Below, piece by piece: positions 43,866 through 54,057 of a stretch of 54,057 nucleotides of DNA. Where the stretch lies: contig JH153702.1 in the NCBI GenBank assembly GCA_000226015.1, positions 1 to 54,057 on the forward strand, in the 5' to 3' direction. The first letter of the stretch is position 1. Each line of letters starts with the position of its first letter. The notes beneath the pieces were generated by a model that did no database searches, was not told the origin of the DNA, and saw nothing but the letters and a program-made list of their open reading frames with translations. The position numbers and the translations under genes were made by a program. Source of the stretch: Mnemiopsis leidyi. Lineage: Eukaryota > Ctenophora > Tentaculata > Lobata > Bolinopsidae.

Positions 43866-46800
43866 CAGCGCGCTCCACGTCACGTTTCTGTGGGAGGCAT
43901 ATAAACCTAACGAACGGATGATACAGCAGTATCAGGAAATAGAGGTTAGTTTGAAACTAACAATAACATACATGCTATGGGTGCCATTCTCGGCATTTTC
44001 TAGCAAATATGTAAAGACTATTCTTAGACAGTTGCCTTCAAATTTAAATGGTTATATTAGTTGGAGCTTGTAGGTTTATTGATTAAAGATAAATAATCGA
44101 GTTTGGAGCGTTCCAAGTGGTGCCTGAAAGTTACACTTCTCCTCAGACAGAGCTGTCACTAGCAGTAGACGATGCAGACCTCTTTAGTTTGGATGTCGGA
44201 GAAGATATCCTCAATGTTATGACAATGTATGAAGTGTTGGTAAGTACCTCAAGTAATACAATATCATTTATACCAATTTGATTTACCTGACTCAAAAATT
44301 AATGGTATTGGTATAAGAAGCTCCGTGGAAATTCGGAATCCCGATCTTCTTAACGCCCCTAAACTGGGATGTTTCAGCCACAATCTGATGGCAGTATGAC
44401 TAAGAAAAGAATGGAGAACGCTATAAGTTTCTGTGACGCACTTGCAGAGGTTTATTTGACAGTCCCAGTGGAGAGACAGCCCACCCTAACCGACACTCTG
44501 TACAAATCTGGTAAGTACACTTAGTACAGATCCGGTAATTCAGATACTCAGTACAAATCTGGTGTTCTGTTGTAGGCGATAGGAGATTAAATAATCTTAA
44601 ACGCTTTGTAAAAATCTAAAATTGATGGTTTTTGTACAAGTGCCGAATAGTATTTCCTTAGTAATAGTACGTAGTAGTATTTCTATAGTACATACAAAGC
44701 TGGATAACCAACAAATAAACTTTTTGTCAGGAGTGACGGACGCTCTACTATCGATAATGCGAGCAAACTTCCCAACCCTAAAACCAGACGACTCTATCCT
44801 CTTCTCGGCTCTCCAGATGTCGTGCGCCACCCTGGTAGTGTCCCTGGGGACGAAGCGCGCTGAAAACGACATTACACGAACAGAGTACTCTCATCAGAGA
44901 CTTTGTAGACAGATAATCCCTGTTTTACAGCACATAGTCTACAACAGTCCTTGTCTTGCTACTGTCCTGGTAAGATGCACAACTTATAACTTAGTTTCTT
45001 TCTCAATACTTTTAGGACCCTTGAGGAAGGGATCGGTCTATGGCCTTATAAAAGCAAAGCCCCCACAAGCATCCTCCTCAGGTCATGCTGAAATACTTGA
45101 TTGTGGTCGGATCAACTCACAAGCCTTTCTTTATGGAGATCTTGGAGGAATTCCACGGAGTATTGGAGGAGTTTCTGAAACCAGGTTAAACAAAGATCCA
45201 TTGAGACATCATGAAAAAATAAAAGGGGGTGCTTTCCCTGTGTAACAACTTTTAGAAAATGAGAAGCCTGAATTCAACTTATATCCCTGTTTCTACTCCT
45301 CAGGAGTGCTGGTGACTCACTGGAACTCGAGGATTCCAGCTCGACAAATAGAACTCCTGAAATCTCTGACTCCCTACATGCCGGGGGAGGTGAACTGTTT
45401 CGTCAACATTCTCTCCTGGTTCATTCTAGAGGTAATTCTTATTTCTCAACATTCTCTCCTGGTTTATTTTAAAGGTAATTCTTATTTCTTACATTCTCTC
45501 CTGGTCTATTCTAGAGGTAATTCTTATTTCTCAACATTCTCTCCTGGTTTATTCTAGAGGTAATTCTTATTTCTGAGGAACGGCAAGCCCTTATTAGGGG
45601 TTAATCCAGATAATTTGTCTCTATGCAACATCTAGAACTTGAAGTTGTACACACTGTCTGTTGATTGAAAATTAATAGTTAAGATTATTATGTTATTGAA
45701 CTTTCACTAAGTTTTGGCTGATTGAGCTTGAACTTTTACTCAATAGTTCATAATCTTAAATTACAAACAAAGACGTTTAAGTTTACCTTTAATTGTAGAT
45801 TCCTGCACGAGGGATGATAGAATCAGATCTTGATAAGATCATGGAGAAAGACAGTCTATTAGAGATCTACTGGCAGATATTGAACGAACCGATTCCAAGT
45901 ACTTACTTCAGATACGCTAAGAGCAAGGTAATATTGTAATTTGTATATTATATTCAGAAAGTTTGTGAAATCTGTTTGAAGAGAAAGAACAAAAAGTTTC
46001 GTGTTGAAAGCAATATTTAGATCGGAGCCATATGTTTTCAGATATTCCATGAAGCTCACCTCTAAAGTAAGATGAATATAAACACTTTTCCAGGTGATGC
46101 TGTTCTACAGTTCACTATGTGAGGAAGGTCCACAGTACAGCAACAAGCTGATTGAGAAGTTTGGAGTTTGCGGGTTCCTCGACAAAATACTGTGCGATGT
46201 CAAAGTTGACTCCAGATCCTATTTTCCTCTGTCTTGTTTGGTAAGTGGAAATAGGCGAAAGCACAGTTATGTATTGCTGTCTATTTCGAGTCATCATTCA
46301 AAAAAAGCCAGATAGGATCATAGGATATTACGCGTATCAGCTCTTTTTTATGTTTGATGTACAGTCGGATCTTTCCAGCCCCTAAAAACATCATTTCCCA
46401 AGGCGAAGAATATGATTATCTGTCTGAACCCTCTCCACAAAGATAACATCTACCCCATGGACAAAGCCATGGAGCTGATCTATGAGGAGTATGGTAAAGA
46501 AGACGGTTTGGTGCAGACTGAAGTTCTCCAATATATGCCAGGTGCAATTTTTTTTCTAATATCGTTCTTTTTTATGCTATAGTTCAGTTTAGATTGACAT
46601 GAATTGAACTGCATAAAGCGAATTTATAAACTTAAACTTCATGTTTTACTTAAACTTTATATTTCAGGAATGAAGAAAGGTCTGCAAGTCAAAGTTGGAA
46701 AGCTTTTATCGGAGTTTGCATTTGAATTGAGAAATGCATTCATGTCGGAATTTACTGTAACTGTGAGTTTTCCGTTGGACGAATCCTTTTCTTCATAATT

Positions 46801-47821
46801 CGACAGACTTGGTTTTTTATAAAATTGCAAAATAGTGACCCATAAATCTTCGGCACGTAAATAATTTTCCTATACATTTTCAGAGCGAGAGAAAGAAAGT
46901 AAAGAAAACAAAAAGCTTCAAAGCAGTCCGATTTAGTGGTAGTGACATGATAGATGACGTGATGGATCTCAAACCAGAGGAAGAAAAACCTTCTAAGACG
47001 CCCAAAGTCAGAAAAGGAAGCAAAAAGCAGAAACAGAAAGAGAAAGAAAACACAGATAAAACCAAAGTAGAGAAAGAGGAGAAGGCCCAAGAGACTGAGA
47101 AGCCAGAACTTGAAAAAAGTCATAGCGAAGGGATTTTGACTAATGCAGTAGAAGTGAAACAAACTACATTACAGGTATTTTCCTCATTACCCTCATTACC
47201 CCCCCCCCCCCCCCATTCTAAACATATGCCCTTTGGTTATTCATAATCTAACTAAGAAAATAATACTTACTGCCAAGAAATAATAAGTAATGAATATCTA
47301 ATTGTGGCACAACTTTGAGTCATACCTTTGTCCTGCAGGGATACTTGGAGAATTTATACGGTCCGGATTACACGCTGTATTTACCAACGTACGCTCAAAA
47401 CGGTCTTTATCTTACGACTAAACGGAAGGTTCGTGATTTTAAGTAACCCAAGACTCTGGTGGATTGTTTTGCTGTTTTAGTTTATATTACCTTCCAGTGA
47501 AAATATGTTCATCTTCGAAGTCGTATGAATGCGTTATAAGTTTATTAAGCAGACTATTACTATTTCTCAATTTGTACCAACAATATCTCCTCTACTCCTC
47601 TTCTCTCACAGATATTCTACAACTGTCTAGAAGAAGCAGACCGGAGTCTGCTATTCGCCGTATGCTCGGTATGTAACGTCGCCCTCAACAAGATCCAGTG
47701 TAAAGCATGCTCCTTTAAATACTGCTCCCCAGACTGCCTTAACAAGGATACTGAAGATCACGCCACTTATTGTAATCTCAAAACTTTGGAGAGGTCGTTA
47801 CACGAGGCTGTCGTCAGTTAA
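43858..47821 (+). CDS. MYND-type zinc finger protein, 13 exons, 635 aa
   Basis: Exons: 43858-43944, 44147-44239, 44378-44510, 44731-44969, 45082-45184, 45304-45431, 45799-45927, 46094-46240, 46379-46541, 46668-46762, 46884-47174, 47339-47428, 47612-47821; the phases agree throughout. Residues 1-438 are mostly helical with Leu-rich segments, possibly armadillo-like. Residues 439-536 are a Lys/Glu-rich charged linker likely to form a coil or be disordered. The last exon carries the MYND ligands: CSVC, CKAC, YCSPDC, then His and Cys (HATYC), about residues 584-617. MYND fingers bind proline-rich partner peptides. The whole protein is not recognised; ZMYND10-like architecture (helical body, C-terminal MYND) was considered but not matched. 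The start was chosen at the first ATG in good context; the X-box hints at a ciliary role. Confidence 0.85.
45405..45575. repeat. 43-bp tandem array across an exon end and its donor
   Basis: Four units (43, 42, 43, 43 bp). The first unit contains the end of MYND exon 6 (NILSWFILE) and its donor GTAATT at 45432; the next three lie in the intron and each repeats the same donor. Using any later donor adds 43, 85 or 128 nt and breaks the frame to exon 7. Confidence 0.9.
47199..47214. repeat. Poly-C run
   Basis: Sixteen consecutive C in intron 11 of the MYND gene, 25 bp after the donor. Likely length-variable and prone to sequencing error. Confidence 0.95.
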
Positions 47822-50289
47822 TAGGGCGTTTTCTACTTGTAACTGTTAGGTTTATTTAAGACGGATCCGTAATCATATAGGCGAGTTTGATCAACTGACG
47901 CGGGAGAAATAGGCGGATTTATAATATGGTGAATTTTGCGGGGTGATTTTCAACAACCTGTTGTAGCTTGTCCTTTTTTAGCTGTGCTACGGTATTTGTA
48001 CTGCTGTAGCTGCACATGCTCACCAGAACATGGAAAACTTAACGATATTCGCGGGAAATACACACGTGCAGTGTGGATATCGACCAACTCAACCACAGCT
48101 ATGATATATATCGAAGTTAGATTACATATAGGGATCCGCTTTTCTTATACGTTGCATGGTTCTTGCTATAAAATAGGACGCAACTGTACACCAAATCCAA
48201 TATACCGTATTCTACACTTTTGGCGATCTGAACTTTTAGGAAATCTTCAAGGATATTTGATTGTAATTTGTAACCGCCAACTGATTGTCTATTCACCATG
48301 CTTTAATCATAGGTTGTTTTTTCATTTTATATTTGGTTTTGTAAAATTTTATGCAGGATGTAAACTATTTAAAATTTATTTGTTGACTAAACGATTGCAT
48401 TTATTCTTACTGCGATGTCCAAGTATCGATTTACGAGCACTTACGAAGCCTGTGCAAGGACGTAGTTGTAGATATGGCATTTTTTCCATCTCTAATACTT
48501 TTTTGCCGAAGCCAAAAAAGTAAAGTAGATGGTTTAAAGTGGTCGGATTTTGGAGATGGTAGGTGGGTAGGTAGGTAGATGGACGTGTCCGGTGTCCGGT
48601 GTCCCACCGCAATTTAACACATAGTGCAGTGCGCGCAACCGTTACCATGTCGACGTGACAGATTGCCTCCGCAAAGTTATTCTACGCTGAATTTATATTT
48701 GTAAGTTTATCACCGTTGCGCGGCGTACGTATCACTATCAGAGTATTACTCCGAAGTATTATGTCTATCTTATATTCAACTCTAATGCTTATCTGACTTA
48801 TCTATGGTTTTAAGTTTATGTGCAACAATGGCCAATTATTTCATTCTTAAGTTTGCGATATCACGATAATATTGTTATTAATAGATTATGTGACACAACA
48901 TGACGACACGCAAATCTAACAGTGTAGCGTTGTCCTAATAAACACATCGCAATGGGCCGATTAAATCAGCTATCGTTATTACTTCACTTGTCTGACTTCG
49001 TCCGACCCTCATTCGAAGCGAATAGAGGAATATGGGAATAAAATGACAGGAGGGTGCGCGCTGCCGTACAATACTTCACGAATCGCATACCTCATGAATC
49101 GCGCTCGTCTGCACCTGATTTCACTTTCATTATCAATATGAGTTATATTTGACTAGATGTTCATGTAATGCGAGAGCCGCGTATCAGCCACGGCAACATG
49201 CAAGCTAATGACACTGAACCTTCCGACAAAATTTAAGCAAAAAAATAGACCTAGTCAAACTTTTTGACTGCACCGTCAAAATTATCCACATCCGTTGTTT
49301 TGAATAGCTAAAATTTCACGGCCGGCTTTAGGTTTTCGAAACCGAAAACTATGGTATTCCATCAGCAGTCTTTTCGGCAGGATTTATTTTTACAACATAT
49401 CTGCTGCCCAAATTCTATGCTTCTACTTCTAGCACTAGCATAGGCAAATCGAAGAAGCCTCTTTAAAATTTTAGAGATGGAAATCTAGCGTCCGCCTGAG
49501 ACCTAACTATGCGGGCGCAATTCTTGTTTTCAATACTCAAATTTTTAAAAGGCACTTCAATTTGCCAGGCTCGTGCAGCGTAAAGTGTACTGCAATCAAT
49601 GAGGGATACCACTGTCAAACACGATTAATATAAGAAATAAAATTCTGGTGTAAAATATGAAATCAAACGTTTTAGAAGAATACAAAACCATAAGCTCTTT
49701 GAGATAAATACTTCAGATAAAAGAATCGAATTCAAATCTCGTTGCCACGGCAACCTAAATCCCCTCCTACCACTTCATAGGATGAAAACAGTATGAATTT
49801 TGTCAACAATAACTTACTAGTTTTCCTATTCTGAGCTACATTTGGGGACATGGTGCAAAAGCCGTTCATTCCGTGGCCGACATGTATTCTCGAATAATTC
49901 AAAAAATTTTAAAAAGATTTATCAAATGTTAAAAATAAAAGATATTTCAAAATATATTGGACCAAATCCAAATAAAGTTTATCTCAAATGTATGATACAT
50001 TGATACACGGTTATTAACGAAGACTCACCGTTCGTGACAGACTTACTTGTTTTTATGTGGTCTTCTAGTATGTACAACAAGCATAAAGTTTCAAAGTGAA
50101 AGCTTTTCTCGCGACCCGCAGCTGGGTCAAGCAGTGTTATCATAAGTTCCAGCAAGATACAAATACAGTTAAACCAGTGACAAAATACACATATGTTTTA
50201 AGTTTCCAAAAACGTGCAAACTTCAAATGGCCACTTTAGAGTCAACAACGTCAGAGTCAATTGGGTAGTGTTCAGCAGATGGGCATGTT
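47822..50289. other. Convergent intergenic region
   Basis: 2.5 kb between the MYND gene and the 161-aa gene, which point towards each other. No exon or RNA gene was supported. An ORF at 47936-48523 has no family features. A short GGTAG/GTCCGGT simple repeat lies near 48560-48600, and a perfect X-box palindrome at 49741-49754. Confidence 0.45.
49741..49754. promoter_or_regulatory. Second consensus X-box palindrome
   Basis: GTTGCCACGGCAAC matches both RFX half-sites with a 2-bp spacer and reads almost the same on either strand. It lies between two 3' gene ends, so its target, if any, is unclear. Confidence 0.3.
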
Positions 50290-52552
50290 TTAGACCTTGG
50301 TGAGTTCGACATCCTCTGGTTCCTGACTCAAGTAATCTCGCAGTTCATTGATCTTCTCGTCAATATCCTTCAGGGAATCCTGCGGGGTTTAAATATAAAC
50401 AGTAGCTTGAAAATGAAGGTGGACTCTTTGGTGCACGTAAGCAATAAGCAATGACGATTCGATATTGAGTTACGATTAGTTGGTCCACTTTCCCGGCTAA
50501 CCCTTTTGTATAAACAGTAGCTTGCAACATGCCAGTCGCTACGATTTCCAACATTCCAAAAAAATCAGGCAACAGACTTAAACCTCATAAAACTCAAACC
50601 TGGAGCCATTGACAGCCCGTAAGTATGCTGCTTGTCACAAGGACCAAGTTGTCCAGTGCCAGGGACATGGCCACCAGCCTGGCATCACACAGGTCTGGGT
50701 CTGTCGGGGGAGATATCGAGCTTAGGAACTGGTTCATCGTGAGGTTTACCTAGAGAACAGTGTTAATGCTCCTGGTCAAAGTTTACATGTAAAATGTATC
50801 TGTTTACATGACAAATGGTACGAGCAACTGCAAACTGTAGTAAAATCTTTAACCGATTTGTAAATAATTAAACGCGCGCACATGAACGCGCGCGCGCGTG
50901 ACAAAAACAATGCGCAAAGTTGTCAACGAAAGAAACGCCGCGGAATCCCATAATCAGATAATTAGACAGCTCTGTCACGGTGTGACCGTTAACTTGCCAA
51001 ACTGTTAAATCACCACAGGTGAGATCATTTGTTTGGATGTGTAGATAGGAATTACTATTAACCTTTCTGGCACTTATGACAACACCTCCGAGCTCCTCAT
51101 CGCAGTCGTAATTCTCCACGCTGGACTTTATCTGGACCAGCAAATCTTTAATGTTCTGAAATTTTTTGTTGGTTGATTATTAACACAGGTAAGAATAGTT
51201 TGATTATTGCATTTATAAATCATTTCTTATTACTAACTAAAGAAATGTAAGTTTAACAATAACAATCAATTTAACTAAATTTAATGAAATAACACACAAT
51301 AAGACACGGCATCTCTACAGCCCGCCAACAAGAGAGGGTCGTCTGAGAGGAGCAAGACCACCACGGGGAACAATCTGGAAAGTTTCAGGTGTGCTCTTCA
51401 GAGAGGTGTCCTTGCTACTTCTTCTCTGTGCAATGTGAGATCCAAGGAGGGTGGTGGAGGAGGAAGAGGTGTGGTGGATTACAGTACTCCGCCTGCAGGT
51501 ATGTGAGAAATGTTCCCTGAGTCTGGAGAAGGTAGGTGGTACAGAAACACTATTGTTTATCGGATTGGTTAAAGGTAGGTGGGGATTTCCTGAAGTTTCT
51601 CGACGTCGTTTACTGGCAGGCTCAGAGATGGGATCAGTGGAGGAGGAGGAGGATTTTCTCTTCTTAGGTACGAGGATGTCAGCAAGAAGGTGGATTGGAA
51701 CAGGAACGTAAATGTCTTGTGTGAAGGTAGGTATAGGAGCGTGGACTCTCAGTTTGGGAGGGATAAGTGTTAGTTGAGTAGGTTTAGATACCAAGCTGGT
51801 TGTCTGGTGAGGTAGAGATATAGGAGGTCGAGGGTAGGGGAGGGTGGGGTTGGTCCTGTAGAGTCCGGAGGTAGATGGGCAGGAGTAGATAGAGTAGGGG
51901 AGGGTAGAAGAAGTCATCAAGTCGAGATAGGACATTCTGCAGATTGTAGAGAATTGTAGAGATTTCGACAGATATTTAGACAGAGGTGATACTGGATGAG
52001 GCTGGTGAGTAGCGGGTGTTTAAGTAAGAATGTAAGTCACGTGATACCATGTGATATTTGTCATGGTGTCAGACACAACTTTGTGTGCAGGGTAGAGGGC
52101 ACGAGTGGTTACCATGACAACTATCACATGCTCGCTGTTAGCGAGTCACGTGAACTCTCACATCTCACATTTCTAGGAATCGTGCAGTTGCTGGTCATGT
52201 GACCCTGTTATGTATGGAATGTTGTGCATCTCACGTGTTCGACAAAAACAAGAATCTGCTCAGAAACACGCCTGCGTCCCCTTCAGATTTAAAATATTGG
52301 GGGGTTCAGCGACTGTTAAAGCACACAAAACTTCAATTTTGCCACTAAAAATACCAAAACTGTAGAAAACTAAATATATCGAAAACAAGACAACTCCACC
52401 TTAAGAATAACAGTGCTCTTGTTGATAACCGGAAGTGGATCTATCTGATGCGTCACTGCAAACTCTTCTAGAACATCTGTAAGTTCCTCGCCCTTGATCG
52501 ACTGCAGCTCGACAGTACTGTCTTCCCGTTCTAGAATGTTCCACCCTTTCAT
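50290..52552 (-). CDS. Unrecognised 161-aa protein, four exons
   Basis: Exons, 5' to 3': 52552-52400, 51155-51063, 50749-50600, 50379-50290, all phase 0 with standard splice sites. An in-frame TAA upstream of the ATG supports the start. The product is acidic and helical, with no signal peptide or membrane span. The N-terminal 50 residues look compact (ELTDVLEEFAVTHQIDPLP). The C terminus (LKDIDEKINELRDYL) looks like a short coiled coil, and residues 100-130 form a hydrophobic helix (LVAMSLALDNLVLVTSSIL). The size and coiled coil suggest a small subunit of a complex, but no family was recognised. Intron 1 carries another ORF on the same strand. It ends about 2.5 kb from the convergent MYND gene. 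Confidence 0.75.
50873..50900. repeat. Alternating CG tract
   Basis: CGCGCGC followed by ACATGAA and then CGCGCGCGCGCGTG, in intron 2 of the 161-aa gene. Alternating purine-pyrimidine sequence able to adopt Z-DNA; unusual in an AT-rich, probably CpG-poor intron. Confidence 0.8.
51280..51285 (-). terminator. Polyadenylation-like signal after the nested ORF
   Basis: ATTAAA on the minus strand, 30 bp downstream of the stop of the 206-aa nested ORF. A common variant signal. Confidence 0.35.
51315..51935 (-). CDS. Nested intronless ORF, 206-aa Ser/Pro-rich, with nuclear signals
   Basis: Uninterrupted frame from ATG at 51935 to a stop at 51315, inside intron 1 of the 161-aa gene on the same strand. 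It starts MSYLDLMTSSTLPYS, is rich in Pro, Ser and Thr, and has two basic clusters typical of nuclear localisation signals (VPKKRKS about residue 90, ASKRRRE about 108). The central Ser run and the low-complexity ends suggest a disordered regulator. A TAAATA box lies 38-43 bp upstream of the ATG, ATTAAA is just after the stop, and three CACGTG sites lie 100-300 bp upstream. The GC content is higher than the surroundings. No family recognised; a chance ORF of this length is unlikely but not excluded. Confidence 0.5.
   Translation of the reverse strand: MSYLDLMTSSTLPYSIYSCPSTSGLYRTNPTLPYPRPPISLPHQTTSLVSKPTQLTLIPPKLRVHAPIPTFTQDIYVPVPIHLLADILVPKKRKSSSSSTDPISEPASKRRRETSGNPHLPLTNPINNSVSVPPTFSRLREHFSHTCRRSTVIHHTSSSSTTLLGSHIAQRRSSKDTSLKSTPETFQIVPRGGLAPLRRPSLVGGL
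52038..52237. promoter_or_regulatory. E-box cluster upstream of the nested ORF
   Basis: Three CACGTG palindromes (52038-52043, 52147-52152, 52232-52237), two of them in GTCACGTGA context, plus related CATGTG sites and a near X-box (GTTACCATGACAAC, 52108-52121). bHLH factors such as USF, MITF/TFE or Hes-type proteins bind CACGTG. Position suggests a promoter of the nested ORF. Confidence 0.4.
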
Positions 52553-53186
52553 CCTAACCAGTTTATTAATCAGGTGGGGCGATTAGGGCAGCACGTAAAA
52601 TGTTTATTCATGAATTCATAGAAAGAATTAATTCCAATTAGCTAGTTTTTCTCTTTTTTAAGGAAACTGTTTTCCATCATCAGAATATAGATAACGGTTA
52701 GTGATTTACGAGTGAGTAAAAGACAGGATTATATGAGAATATAAACGTATAAAACAACAAGAAATAAGATCTGATACCAACCTATAAGATATATTTACAC
52801 TGTACATTTTGGCATCCTCTTTTCACGATATAAATTAATCAATCTCAAAACACGTGGTATAAATGCTATATATCTGAAAACTGATTCAATACATTAGAAG
52901 TGCCTTATTACAAACAGCTGCTAAAGTTTGAGTGCCTATTTAACTATTAACTAGGTTGCAATATCTCGGATCATGACATCACTCAAAACTTGAGGACATT
53001 TCTGGAACTTAGGATCTAAAGCTACGGTGATTAATGAATCGGCTAAAAGAAACATTAAAGTATAAAAGTTTAACAAGATAATTAACATACACTTTACCAA
53101 CCCATCTGACAAAATGAAAATCAATAAATTAAGAGAAAAGATCATGCTTAGGTCTGAAATCAAGTCACTCGCCCAATAAAAGCCAA
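52553..53186. other. Spacer between the 161-aa gene and IFT25
   Basis: 634 bp, AT-rich, between two minus-strand genes. It should hold the IFT25 3' UTR and the promoter of the 161-aa gene. Nothing specific recognised. Confidence 0.5.
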
Positions 53187-53881
53187 CTAAAGCGTGGAGG
53201 TGACAGTTTTGCTTTTAATGTCAAGATCGTAGACAGCTACAAAGTTACTAAACCCTTCTCCTATCACAATTCTAAGATAAGTCGCTGTAACTGCCTGCAG
53301 GTCGAGGGAATTACGTTGCACTTCCGGGCATGTGCCGTCAAATGTGTACGTCTTCATTGCTTCCCAGGCGTGAGGTTTGTCCTTCACCGACCGGTAGAGC
53401 GAGATGGACTTGACGTAGGATGAGGTTATGTTGAGGGTAAGGAGGTTCAGGACATGGCCCTCAAAGTGGAGGATTATTTCTTGAGGAAAAGAACCTGGTG
53501 TGGATAGAGTTACTGGTCACGTGACTGATGTACCGTGTTGCTAAGCGACAGTTTGACAAATTGTTCACTTAGGGGTCGTTCACATACGACGTCAGCAAAT
53601 TTTCGGTAATTTTGCGATTACTAACAAAACAATCAGCTTTACATTTACATAATTTTTGCCAAATGTAGCCATATACTAAATCAGTCATGCAGAAAATTCG
53701 ACGCCAAGATCCACAAGTAACAAGAAACCCAAAACAAAGAAAAACAAAGCGCTAAAGTCAATGTCTTACCTGTAGTTGTAAAAAGTTTGTTAGGAGAAGG
53801 TTTAAGGAGGCAGAAAGCAGGGTAGTGTGAACTCAGAGAGGTGGCGTACGCTATAGTAGCTGTATCACCAAGACATACCAT
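53187..53881 (-). CDS. IFT25: IFT25 (HSPB11) homologue, two exons
   Basis: Exons 53881-53770 and 53494-53187 join in frame (phase 1) to give 139 aa; human IFT25 has 144. IFT25 is a jelly-roll (discoidin-like) subunit of the IFT-B complex that pairs with IFT27 and acts in cilia. Diagnostic stretches are TTTGSFPQEIILHFEGHV across the junction and ATYLRIVIGEGFSNFVAVYD near the C terminus. The segment that in the human protein reads IIDGNPETFW, part of the metal-binding loop, is colinear here but replaced (LLKPSPNKLF). The start is the first in-frame ATG; it lies in a 55-bp tandem array, so a longer 5' end outside the window is possible. Confidence 0.85.
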
Positions 53882-54057
53882 ACCACTACAAATAGAACTG
53901 TGTAACTATAGTAACTGTATCACCAAGACATACCATACCACTACAAATAGAACTGTGTAACTATAGTAGCTGTATCACCAAGACATACCATACCACTACA
54001 AATAGAACTGTGTAACTATAGTAGCTGTATCACCAAGACATACCATACCACTACAAA
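53851..54057. repeat. 55-bp tandem array at the IFT25 start
   Basis: Three full units and a partial fourth (53851, 53906, 53961, 54016), nearly identical. The unit includes the IFT25 start codon, its first codons and a TTTGTAG acceptor-like site. On the minus strand each upstream unit contains an ATG followed by about 16 codons and a stop. The array runs off the window edge. Confidence 0.9.

Noticed and set aside
47936-48523. 195-codon plus-strand ORF
   Set aside because: No domain, many Cys/Tyr/Leu-rich chance-like segments, no splice or promoter context, and no family resemblance.
1-54057. CRISPR arrays, bacterial operons, attachment sites or replication origins
   Set aside because: The window is intron-containing animal DNA; the tandem arrays are minisatellites without spacer structure.

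Overview
Animal (metazoan) nuclear DNA, AT-rich, with short exons, GT-AG introns and conserved animal gene families. The species cannot be fixed from this window. A ciliated invertebrate is likely, because there is an IFT25 gene, a CR1/L2-like retroelement, strong heterozygosity and a TRPA gene with many first exons. All spliced models here were built by hand from splice signals, codon phase and protein-family resemblance.

Layout. 1-2.3 kb: decayed non-LTR retrotransposon (minus strand) and a SINE-like element. 2.3-20.6 kb (+): a 15-exon tweety-homologue gene (TTYH, five-TM channel family, about 494 aa); its first intron holds a second LINE, and its eighth intron holds a small intronless gene on the opposite strand. 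21.6-40.4 kb (-): a TRPA1-like channel gene (about 1,400 aa, 16 ankyrin repeats, six TM segments) convergent with TTYH. It has at least six candidate alternative first exons, all with phase-1 donors that fit one common second exon. 43.9-47.8 kb (+): a 13-exon, 635-aa gene with a C-terminal MYND-type zinc finger, not otherwise recognised, whose start codon lies inside a consensus RFX X-box. 50.3-52.6 kb (-): a four-exon gene for an unrecognised 161-aa protein, with an intronless Ser/Pro-rich ORF in its first intron. 53.2-53.9 kb (-): an IFT25 (HSPB11) homologue running into a 55-bp tandem array at the window edge.

Assembly. Both runs of N (12,861-12,870 and 32,625-32,635) are followed by sequence that restarts about 3-4 kb back and repeats the preceding segment with substitutions, indels and transposon presence/absence differences. 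They look like two haplotypes placed in tandem. The repeated exons cannot both be spliced in without losing frame. Comparing the copies is informative: the nested 84-codon gene in TTYH intron 8 differs at six sites, all synonymous.

If the second duplication is an artefact, the TRPA first exons form a regular array at about 1.0-1.5 kb spacing, a promoter-choice design for making channels with different N termini. This array, the nested CUE-like gene and the structured 94-nt hairpin in a haplotype-specific insertion are the most unusual features.
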